A stretch of DNA of 19,763 nt from Isotricha intestinalis (taxonomy: Eukaryota > Ciliophora > Litostomatea > Vestibuliferida > Isotrichidae): positions 1 to 19,763 of the forward strand of contig JAJJLU010004047.1 in the NCBI GenBank assembly GCA_023807065.1, in the 5' to 3' direction. Made by a program: the position numbers and the translations under genes. A model generated the notes under the pieces. The model saw nothing but the letters and a program-made list of their open reading frames with translations, was not told where the DNA came from and made no database searches. Below are positions 1 to 7,927 of this stretch, one piece after another. Every line of letters begins with the position of its first letter. Within the stretch, counting starts at the first letter, position 1.

Positions 1-7
1 TTTTCTT

Positions 8-549
8 TTAATTTTTTTGATTTCTTTTTCTTTGATATATTTCAGAAATTTTATTGAGTAATTATTTAATATATTTTTTTATATTATTATGATTTTCTAA
101 AATTATTTCACATATATTTTCATATGCTTTTAGTAATTTAATTATAAAATCAGGTATTAAAACTTTATATTCATCAATAATATTTTTATATTTTAAATAT
201 TTAATTAAACTTTTTTTGAAATTAATTTATAAATGTCTGTTTTTGTATAATAATAATCTGAGAAAATTTTGAACATAATTAATTATATTATTGAAAACAA
301 TTATAAATTCATATTTACTATTTTTATTAAATGACTATATTTATCAAAATATACCATATTCATATCTTCAAAAGAATGAATTATTAATTGAACTTTTAAT
401 TTTTGCATCAATTTTTTTTGTAATTAAATTTTTTATTTTTTAAAGATGATAATACTTGATTATTATTGTTGTATTTTTTTAGAATAAATTTCAATTCCTC
501 TTCATTTCTATTTATTATTTTATATGAATGAATAGAAAAAATAAAATAT
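8..549 (-). pseudogene. Possible decayed protein gene, unidentified
   Basis: Reading the minus strand, protein-like sequence passes through three frames in succession. The first (about 549 to 411) contains NRNEEELKFILKKYNN; the second (423 to 304) contains HSFEDMNMVYFDKYSH; the third (334 to 8) contains NIIDEYKVLIPDFIIKLL and ends at a TAA at 8-10. The third frame has only two internal stops (TAA at 227-229 and 62-64) in 108 codons, where roughly ten would be expected in such AT-rich DNA. The sum looks like a helical, Lys/Glu-rich protein damaged by at least two frameshifts and two nonsense changes. No family was recognised. It could instead be a multi-exon gene with unrecognised introns, or chance. 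Confidence 0.35.
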
Positions 550-550
550 T

Positions 551-1027
551 AATGTTAGGAAATATAGAATCATGGATGAATATAGGGATTTAAAATTATA
601 ATTATTTCAAAAAAAGAAAATATTTTTCTTTCATTTGATACTTATGAATAAACTTTAAATATATTAATTAATTGTAGATTAAATTTTAGTTAAATCATTT
701 TTTTTAAAGAATAAAAAAGGAATTTACATAATTTTAAATTATTCTAAAATACATCCAATAATGTTGAATTCTCAAAATTCAAATATAATTAAAGATAATA
801 TAAATAAAATAAATTTTTTTTATATAATAAATAATTTCATTTATAATAAAGTAACTCAGTGCAATTTAAAAATCACATTTAATGTTTTCTAAATTAAACT
901 AATTAATAATTTTTATATATATATAATGGAATTAAATAAAAACTATAAATTATTAACAATGAACCACAAAAACAAATAATCTTATAGAATAATAAATAAC
1001 TGCCTCCCACAAAAAATAATATTTCAA
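551..1027 (+). pseudogene. Possible decayed frame, unidentified
   Basis: One plus-strand frame holds only six stops, all TAA (599, 656, 665, 680, 890, 977), in 159 codons. The stretch 683-889 is open for 69 codons and includes SKIHPIMLNSQNSN, but has no ATG near its start. No frameshift is needed to follow it. No homology was recognised. Low GC makes chance openness possible, so this is only a weak call. Confidence 0.2.
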
Positions 1028-1095
1028 TAAATAATATTTATTTATCTAAATTAAATATTAAAAAAAAAGTTAAATTTATAATAATTTTTGAAATA

Positions 1096-1872
1096 TTATT
1101 TTTTACAACAACCACTTCTATTTATTTCTTCATGATCAATTTTTAAATCATCGATTAATTCATGATCAATAGTCTAAATAAAAATAAAATAAATTAAAAA
1201 AAAATTACAGGACTACTTTTAATTTCATCTAAATAATTTTCATAAACAATTTTAGTAGTTTGAAAAAACAATTCTTCAGTATTAAAGCCATCTTTTGCAG
1301 AAGTTTCCATAAAAAAATCAACATCATAATTATTTTTAATTTTTTCACCTTCACTAAATTCAACTTCTCGACTAAAATAAATAATAAAATTAAATTTACT
1401 CTTCAATATCATTTTTATTTCCAATTAAAATTAATTTAACTCCAGGTTCTGAATTATCTCTACATTGCCTTATCCATTCAGGAATATTTTCAAATGATTT
1501 TTTACTAAAAAATAAATAAATATATATAAGTAAAAAATAAAAAGCTTTTTACTTATCAATTGCATAAACAATAATTGCTAAATAGCAATTTTTATAATAT
1601 GCAGTTATTAAAGAGCGATAAGCTTCTTGTCCACAAGTATCCCATATTTCTAATTTAATTATTATATCTTTATATTTAATTGTAAAAGGAAAAAAATCAA
1701 ATCCTACTGTTGGAGCTAATGTATTTGTAAAAACTCCTTTTGTTGCTCGTTCACTTAAACTTGTTTTTCCTACTCCACTATCTCCTATTACTATTATTTT
1801 AAAGGATAATTTTGCTGGAGTGTTTTCTGGCATTATTTCAAATTCTTTTTCCTTTTTCTTTTCGTTTTCCAT
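1096..1872 (-). CDS. Rab-family small GTPase (4 exons)
   Basis: A GTP-binding switch of vesicle traffic, expected on membranes through C-terminal prenyl groups. Joining exons 1872-1553, 1504-1400, 1371-1209 and 1173-1096 gives an uninterrupted 221-aa protein. All GTPase motifs are present: P-loop GDSGVGKT (30-37), switch I Thr55 in TVGFDF, WDTCGQE (77-83), NKND (136-139) and ETSAK (164-168). The end is SGCCKK, a Rab-type double-Cys prenylation site (Cys218/219), and is found only when the last exon is spliced in. The three introns each begin GTAA and end TAG, and the frame is kept through phases 2, 2 and 0. The usual Ala of DTAGQ is Cys80. A 24-residue charged leader precedes the fold. The Rab subfamily was not assigned; RABL2 is unlikely, because that family lacks a prenyl tail. 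Confidence 0.93.
1174..1208 (-). other. Rab gene intron 3 (35 nt)
   Basis: Begins GTAATTTT and ends ATTTAG on the coding strand. Removal adds a 25-codon last exon that ends in the SGCCKK prenylation motif and TAA. Confidence 0.85.
1372..1399 (-). other. Rab gene intron 2 (28 nt)
   Basis: Begins GTAAATTT and ends ATTTTAG on the coding strand; only 28 nt long. Removal joins GNKNDIE to DREVEFSEG in frame, just after the guanine-specificity motif. Confidence 0.88.
1505..1552 (-). other. Rab gene intron 1 (48 nt)
   Basis: Begins GTAAAAAG and ends TTTTTTAG on the coding strand. Removal joins ...VYAID to NKKSFENIPEW, the normal Rab sequence after the switch II helix. Without splicing the frame stops at TAA 1549-1551. 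Confidence 0.9.
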
Positions 1873-1956
1873 TTTAAAATATTTATTTTTTTTTTATTTG
1901 TTTTTTAAACTTTTTTTTATATGCTTTTTAAGTTAATTTTCTTTTTTTAAAAAAAA

Positions 1957-2337
1957 TTATATAAATAATAAGGAAAGTAATATTGAAAAAATTGAATATT
2001 TAATGAAATTGTCATTGCAAGTTACAACATTATATAATCCTTTTGTAGAAACATAAGCTCTTAATTCATTTAAATCAGTTGAATTTTTTTTTTTAACTCT
2101 CATACAATATCTATTAAATTCATTTGTACTAACATTATAAATTTCAACATAACAACATTTAAATTTTCTATTAATACGATGATCAATACAATCATTTACT
2201 TCTTTTGGGATTTCTGATCTTCCACTTCCTTCACAATCACTTTCTAAAGGATATGATGAATTCCTAACTGGAATATTTAATGTATTTATTATTGAAAGAA
2301 TATTTAATATTAATATTATTAATGATATTTTTGACAT
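1957..2337 (-). CDS. Small secreted or anchored Cys protein
   Basis: Unrecognised 126-aa protein. Residues 1-20 form a hydrophobic signal peptide (SLIILILNILSII). The mature part has exactly six Cys (35, 50, 61, 62, 78, 107), an even number that suits three disulfides, with an adjacent pair in KCCYVE, and several N-x-S/T sites (for example NSS, NVS, NST). The last 16 residues, after FIKY, are strongly hydrophobic (SIFSILLSLLFI) with nothing basic behind them, as in a GPI-anchor signal or a C-terminal membrane segment. I infer a cell-surface or secreted protein. It lies 84 bp downstream of the Rab start and 127 bp from the RING gene, all on one strand. The ATG is the only one upstream of the signal peptide. 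Function unknown. Confidence 0.65.
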   Translation of the reverse strand: MSKISLIILILNILSIINTLNIPVRNSSYPLESDCEGSGRSEIPKEVNDCIDHRINRKFKCCYVEIYNVSTNEFNRYCMRVKKKNSTDLNELRAYVSTKGLYNVVTCNDNFIKYSIFSILLSLLFI

Positions 2338-2464
2338 TTTATTTTTTATATTATATCATTTATGAAAATATTATTTAATTCAAAAAGAAAATAATTATTT
2401 ATTATTTTTTTAATTACTTTTTATTTATAACAAGAATTATTTATTTATTTTTTTTTCTCTAATA

Positions 2465-3400
2465 TTAAAGCTTATTTTTCTGATTTTCAAAATATTTCTC
2501 ATATAAAGTATTTAAGATTTGACAAGCAGGACAAGGCTCATTAGGAAATTTGCATTGAATGACACTACTCATTTTATTACCATTAATATATTTAGTAACA
2601 TTATATTCAAATCTACATCTAAATTTTCCATTATCCATTTTTGCAGCTCTTGCTTCTTTATTAATTAAATAATGATTACTTAAATATTTTAATTTCTTAT
2701 TAAATTCCATGCAATTAACACATAAACAATTTCCTTCTTTGCAAATACCATTAACACAACAATCACAATTTAAATTAGTTTTTTTTCCACAATAATATAA
2801 ATTATTATTAGCTAAATTTAAATGATTTGGAATAGTAATATTATCATTTGGAAAAGGTATTTCATTATGTTTATGCCATAAATTTATATAATCTCCTTTA
2901 AAGTAAGATATTTTTTTATAATCTTGTCCAACTTTATAAGTGCTTTGAAGTGAATTTAATGAATTAGAATCATTAGAATTTATTTTTGGAGTTTCTATAA
3001 AATTTTGTATTATTATTTTATTATGATTTCTCATTATATGTGTTAAAAACTCTTCTGAAGATAAACTTATATGACATAATTTACATTTATATTTACAGCA
3101 ATTTAATAAATGTTCTTTAAATTCTTTTTCATTTTTAAATTTATTTTTACATTTAGAACATATTATTATTAATTTTTGTAATAATTCTCTAAATGGTTTA
3201 TTTTCAATTAATTTCCATTCATTCTTACAATAAGGACATAAATTTTGTCTTTTTGTTTCATTATTTTTTTTTTCATATTTATTCACACATTCTCTACAAA
3301 AGTTATTACTACAAAAAGAACATTCTAAAGGATCTTTTAATATTCCATAACAAATCATACATGTTATATCATTATCATCTTTTATTTTTCCATAAGACAT
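2465..3400 (-). CDS. RING and zinc-finger protein, probable E3 ligase
   Basis: 311 aa. An N-terminal RING domain uses eight Cys: C14/C17, C27/C30, C35/C38, C55/C58. The fourth position, His in a classic C3HC4 RING, is Cys30, so this is a C4C4-like variant. Two further zinc-binding stretches follow: C81/C84 with H97 and C101/C102, and a C2H2-like C106/C109-H121/H126, a layout like TRAF-type fingers. After a Ser/Asn-rich linker, residues 203-294 form a second Cys cluster (YYCGKK, CDCC, CLCVNC, later FRCRF and CPAC) of a kind often seen in ciliate and other protist proteins. A RING suggests ubiquitin transfer to unknown substrates; whether the Cys-for-His variant still binds an E2 is not shown. 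Single exon with an A-rich leader before the ATG. Confidence 0.88.
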   Translation of the reverse strand: MSYGKIKDDNDITCMICYGILKDPLECSFCSNNFCRECVNKYEKKNNETKRQNLCPYCKNEWKLIENKPFRELLQKLIIICSKCKNKFKNEKEFKEHLLNCCKYKCKLCHISLSSEEFLTHIMRNHNKIIIQNFIETPKINSNDSNSLNSLQSTYKVGQDYKKISYFKGDYINLWHKHNEIPFPNDNITIPNHLNLANNNLYYCGKKTNLNCDCCVNGICKEGNCLCVNCMEFNKKLKYLSNHYLINKEARAAKMDNGKFRCRFEYNVTKYINGNKMSSVIQCKFPNEPCPACQILNTLYEKYFENQKNKL

Positions 3401-3595
3401 TTTTTTTATTTAATAAAAAATTGCTTTATTTAACTCTTTATAATATATAATTATAAAAAATCATTATTGATAAATTTTTAATATTTTAATTAGGATTTAG
3501 TAAAATTTTTTATTTTATTGTTATCTTTAATTTATGAATTTTTATATAAAATTAATAAATATTGTAAAAAAAAAGACAAAAAAATTATATCTTTT

Positions 3596-6500
3596 TTAAG
3601 CAAATTGAAATTGGAAAGATACAATACCAGAAATATTTTTTTCTAATAATTTCAATTTAAATAATTTAACATTATTTTTTTTTAAAGTAAAATAAAATAT
3701 TTCAACATCATCTACAATAGGTAAAACACATTTTAATCCTTTCATAATAATTTTCATTTTTAAATCATCTTCTTCATATTTATTTTCAAGTAAAACAATA
3801 AAACCATTTTCATATTCCATCATATATTGAATTATCATTCCTTCTTCATCTAATTCTTCTTTTAACCCATTATTCATTATATAATTTATTAATTCATCAT
3901 TAGATATTTTTACTTTTGATTCTGTATTAATAATAAAATTAAAATTTTCATTTAATTTTAATAACATTATTAAATAATCACTTTTATTTTTTAATGTTTG
4001 ATGAATTATATTTTCTTCATTTTTTTGAAGAAGATTTTTATCTTCATTATCTAAATAAAAAGCATAATCTTTAATTGAATTTTTATAAAGTTTTTCTGGC
4101 CTAACTATTATTTCTTGCTCATATTCACTTTGAGTATTATCAAAGAAATTAAATAAAAAAGGAAATTTATTTTTATTAAAATTTTTATATTCTTTCTTAG
4201 GATTAATATTATCATAAATAAAAAGACCCATATCACATTTTTTAGGGTTTAAATATTTTTTAGAATAATCTTCAAGACAAATCTTTAAAACAGAATAAAA
4301 GTCATTTAAATCAAATTGTGATTTTTCCATTTCAATTTTATTATTACTATAAGAACATAAAGTATAACCATGGAAATTTTCAACATTTTTAATAATATAT
4401 CTGCAAATAATATCAGAATAAATATAATATTTTCCTTCATTTAAAACACAATCAATGGAAAAATTTCTTTCATTTGAAGATAAACTATTTATATATTTAA
4501 AATATTCATCTGTTATTAAAAGAAAAGAAGGCATTAAATTAACATATTGATTAAATTTGGGATTTTTTTGATGAAATTGAATATTAATTTTTGTATTATC
4601 TTTTAAGATGTTTAATACAGTAATATTAGGTTGGGTTATTTCATCTTTTGAATAATGAATGTTTGAAGAATAATATGGTGTTTCACTTTCACTAGGATAA
4701 ATTTTACATATGTATAAAACTGAAAAGAATTGATGAAAGTCATTTAAAGAAATAAAAAATTCATCTTCATTTTTTGGAATATTATTTTTTAAAGATGGAA
4801 TCCACTTTTTACTATTCTTACACCAATTACCATAATATTTTTGACTTCCAAATATATTTTTCATTAATATTAAATTTTCAACTGATATTCCAACACTTAA
4901 ATTTTTTAAATCATTAATAATATAATTATTACCAGGGATTAAACCAACATTAAATGAATTAGAATTATTAGCTTTTGCACAAATAATATATTTTTGATTT
5001 AAAGCATCATTAATAATATTTTTAACTTCATTTTTATTTAAAGATGCAATTTCTATTTTATTAGTAGGAGCATCGGTTAATAAATCAAATATTTCAGAAA
5101 CATTACCATTTAATATATTAGTATATCCACCACAAATTTTAGCATATGCTTTTTCAATTAAGTTTAACCATATTAATTTAGCATTTAAAGATGAAAAAGC
5201 AAAAAATTTATTATCTTTCTTATTTTCAATACAAGGAAAACTTTCATCAATTAAAACCATTTTCCAAATACCATCAATTCTCAAATTTACTCCGTATAAT
5301 CCATTAATGCTTTTTTCATAAAAAGGAAATAATTTATAGATAATAGAAGGATATTTTAATAAAGCATATATACCATTTAAAAAGTAATAATTAGTTAATA
5401 TACCAGAATTAATATGATAATTTTGTCCTTCGAATTCATTAGTTGAAGGTAATATTTTAAAATTATTAGTATATAAAATCATATCTGCTTTTTCCCATTT
5501 AACATCATAATTTTCTATATAACCTAAACTATAATAATCAGCAGGAAATAAAGGATCGTTAAATTCTTCTAAAGAATCTTGTGGAATTTCTTGTTTTTTA
5601 AATATATTTGTATATTCATTTTGAAAATCTAAATCTCCAAAACTACTTGTGTTTATATCTCCATTTGGCATTATTAATAATATTTCTTTTTGATTTATTT
5701 TTACTGGTTCATTCTCTATATTCTGCTTTAATTCTAATAAATTTTCATTATAGTTTAATTTTATTGAGGATAATATCTTTTCTTCTTGTTCTTTATTCAT
5801 TTTGTTTATTAAAATGTTTTGAAGTGTTTTATATTTAATATATAATAATTTTAATTTTGGATATTTTTTCATATCTTTTTCCATTAAATTTTTTATAGAA
5901 TTTAATTTTTGAGAAACTTTAATAATATCATTATTATTAATTTCTTCTTCAGAAATTAAATCATTATAATTATCATAATTTTCTTCAAAAAAATTAGGAT
6001 TTTGATTTATAAGAATCCCTTTTTTAATATATGATTTAGGTTGAATATTATTAAAATAATAATGAACAGTTCTTTCATTATTAATTAAAGCTTTATATAT
6101 TTTAATTTTTTCTTCAAGAGAAAAAACATCATCGAAATAATTTTCTTCAATATTTTCAATTATTTTAATAGCTTTCATTAAAGCAATGATCGAAATAATA
6201 GATGAAGTAGTATAAAGTTGATATAATAATTTAGATAAAATTCTCCAATCACAATAAATTCTTTTTAAATCATATAAATTTTTATCACTATCTTTAATTA
6301 AATATAAAGAATCATCATCAATATATTTTTTTTCTTTAATCATTTCATTAAAAGTATTAAAATCAATTTCAATGTCTTTTATTTCAGTATAACTTTCATA
6401 TTTCTTTGGTGCAATTGGATAAGGTTCTAATAGTGAATTTTTAAGTAAATATTCATCATAAAAATCAAATTTTTTATCATAATCATATTTACTTAATTCA

Positions 6501-7852
6501 TTATTAATTTCTCTTTGAATTTCCATTTTTAAAATTTCTATTATTTTATTATAATTTTCTTTTGAAGATATTATATCTTTTATATTTATATTTTTAACTG
6601 AAGGTTTATTCCATTTTTCATTTTTACTTTTATTACTTATAAAACTTGAATTATTATCATTTTTTATTCTTGAAGTATTTATTGAATTTTCATTTTCTTT
6701 TATTTTTAAAGTATTATTAATATCATTTTCTAAACTTTTTTTTTTTTGTATTTTATTATTATATAATTCTTCTGCTTCAGAAATTAAATTTTCTTTATTT
6801 ATATTTTCTATAAAAGTATTTTTCCTATTTTCTACATTTAATGATCTTGTTTTTCCTCTTTTTAAATTTCTTTCATTTTTATTTTTTCTTTCTGAATTTT
6901 GTCTAATTGATAAATCAATATTTTCACTATTAAAATCTTTAATTAAATTATATTTAATAATATCATCTGAAATTTTTTGAGAATCTGTGAAAATATTTTC
7001 TTCAAAAATTAAATAATCATTGAATTTATCATATAAGTTTAAATTAACAGGTAAATTATCAATGCAAATATTAGTAATAGAAGATTCAACAAAAAAAGGA
7101 GAAATCATATTTAAACCTTTATTAGAAATTTGAATTTTTAAAGTTTTTAATTCATTACCATAATCACCAAATAAAAAAGGAATTCCAATTTTTTCTCCAA
7201 AAGTTTTCATTAAACCACTTTTACATTTAAATCCAATAAAATTTATTTTATTACTATAACAACCAAAAATATGAGTAATACTATCATAAGATTTAAATTC
7301 TTCTAAATATAATAAAGGAATATCTAATATTTTAAAATAAGGTTCTATTGATTTTTCATTAAATAAATTACAAGGAAAAATATCATCATAAAATAATTGA
7401 ATACCTTGTATTTCTTTATTTTCATTTTGTAATAAAGTTAAATTACTTATTCTATTATAATTTCTACAATTATTACTATTATAAGTTGGATTATTTAATT
7501 CAAATCCTGCATGTTGATTTTTCCAATCTTTAATTAAGGAATTCATTATAAATATAAAAAATTTCTTTAAAGGAAATGATATTTTTGTTTTTCCTTTTTT
7601 ATATTCTAAATATTTATTTATGAAACGAGGTAATGTTATATATTTTCTATTTAATCCTATTATTTCTTTAAATATATCTAATAAATTTAATTGTAATTGA
7701 AGAAAAGAAAAACATTCTTCAAAACGAGAATATGAAGCGTAATATTTTGATTGATCGTAAAATAAATAATCAAATAATATTTGTATTGTTTTATATTCTT
7801 TTTCGGATAAAAAATCTTTATTATTTTTACTTTTGAAATTATTAGAAGACAT
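3596..7852 (-). CDS. Calpain-like protein, catalytically dead
   Basis: 1418-aa single-exon gene, the largest here. The N-terminal 290 residues hold a helical region and a beta-rich region I cannot name; 300-450 is Asn/Lys/Ser-rich linker; 450-720 is helical. The calpain papain-like core spans about 756-1020: it opens with DPLFPADYYSLG (766-777) and continues through FLNGIYALL, NLRIDGIWKMVLIDESFP and LIEKAYAKICGGY, all standard calpain landmarks. Two of three catalytic residues are lost: the Cys of GDCWFL is Tyr822 (TNYYFL, codon 5387-5389) and the His of GHAY is Asn975 (GNNY, codon 4928-4930). Only the Asn remains (Asn999 in MKNIFG). SLNDFHQFFSVLYICKIYP starts the beta-sandwich region; two C2L-like parts reach the C terminus (ENGFIVLLENKY near 1348). 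Known calpain relatives without the Cys act as scaffolds, often with cilia or microtubules; such a role here is inferred. No globin domain, so not androglobin. Confidence 0.92.
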   Translation of the reverse strand: MSSNNFKSKNNKDFLSEKEYKTIQILFDYLFYDQSKYYASYSRFEECFSFLQLQLNLLDIFKEIIGLNRKYITLPRFINKYLEYKKGKTKISFPLKKFFIFIMNSLIKDWKNQHAGFELNNPTYNSNNCRNYNRISNLTLLQNENKEIQGIQLFYDDIFPCNLFNEKSIEPYFKILDIPLLYLEEFKSYDSITHIFGCYSNKINFIGFKCKSGLMKTFGEKIGIPFLFGDYGNELKTLKIQISNKGLNMISPFFVESSITNICIDNLPVNLNLYDKFNDYLIFEENIFTDSQKISDDIIKYNLIKDFNSENIDLSIRQNSERKNKNERNLKRGKTRSLNVENRKNTFIENINKENLISEAEELYNNKIQKKKSLENDINNTLKIKENENSINTSRIKNDNNSSFISNKSKNEKWNKPSVKNINIKDIISSKENYNKIIEILKMEIQREINNELSKYDYDKKFDFYDEYLLKNSLLEPYPIAPKKYESYTEIKDIEIDFNTFNEMIKEKKYIDDDSLYLIKDSDKNLYDLKRIYCDWRILSKLLYQLYTTSSIISIIALMKAIKIIENIEENYFDDVFSLEEKIKIYKALINNERTVHYYFNNIQPKSYIKKGILINQNPNFFEENYDNYNDLISEEEINNNDIIKVSQKLNSIKNLMEKDMKKYPKLKLLYIKYKTLQNILINKMNKEQEEKILSSIKLNYNENLLELKQNIENEPVKINQKEILLIMPNGDINTSSFGDLDFQNEYTNIFKKQEIPQDSLEEFNDPLFPADYYSLGYIENYDVKWEKADMILYTNNFKILPSTNEFEGQNYHINSGILTNYYFLNGIYALLKYPSIIYKLFPFYEKSINGLYGVNLRIDGIWKMVLIDESFPCIENKKDNKFFAFSSLNAKLIWLNLIEKAYAKICGGYTNILNGNVSEIFDLLTDAPTNKIEIASLNKNEVKNIINDALNQKYIICAKANNSNSFNVGLIPGNNYIINDLKNLSVGISVENLILMKNIFGSQKYYGNWCKNSKKWIPSLKNNIPKNEDEFFISLNDFHQFFSVLYICKIYPSESETPYYSSNIHYSKDEITQPNITVLNILKDNTKINIQFHQKNPKFNQYVNLMPSFLLITDEYFKYINSLSSNERNFSIDCVLNEGKYYIYSDIICRYIIKNVENFHGYTLCSYSNNKIEMEKSQFDLNDFYSVLKICLEDYSKKYLNPKKCDMGLFIYDNINPKKEYKNFNKNKFPFLFNFFDNTQSEYEQEIIVRPEKLYKNSIKDYAFYLDNEDKNLLQKNEENIIHQTLKNKSDYLIMLLKLNENFNFIINTESKVKISNDELINYIMNNGLKEELDEEGMIIQYMMEYENGFIVLLENKYEEDDLKMKIIMKGLKCVLPIVDDVEIFYFTLKKNNVKLFKLKLLEKNISGIVSFQFQFA

Positions 7853-7927
7853 TTTTTTAATAAAGTTTTAATTTTAATATTTTAAACTTTAAAAAAAATT
7901 GGGTAACAAATATATAATAAATATTCC

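Larger units (their letters stand above)
1..1095. other. Long gap without intact gene
   Basis: No intact gene is seen in this stretch of over 1 kb. It is not featureless: the minus strand of about 8-549 and the plus strand of about 551-1027 each carry stop-poor, protein-like frames, entered separately as possible gene relics. The plus strand is T-rich in the first half, as expected opposite a minus-strand gene. No tRNA-like, GC-rich or palindromic element was recognised. Confidence 0.6.

Noticed and set aside
1194..1424. Separate 76-aa protein
   Set aside because: It is exon 3 of the Rab gene plus read-through of introns on both sides; its first residues come from the wrong frame of exon 2.
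3193..3450. Plus-strand 85-aa frame
   Set aside because: Antisense to the RING domain coding sequence; composition only Phe/Tyr/Leu-rich.
5608..5838. Plus-strand 76-aa frame
   Set aside because: Antisense to the well-supported calpain-like gene.
3596..7852. Androglobin
   Set aside because: It shares a divergent calpain domain, but no globin domain or IQ motif follows the calpain core.
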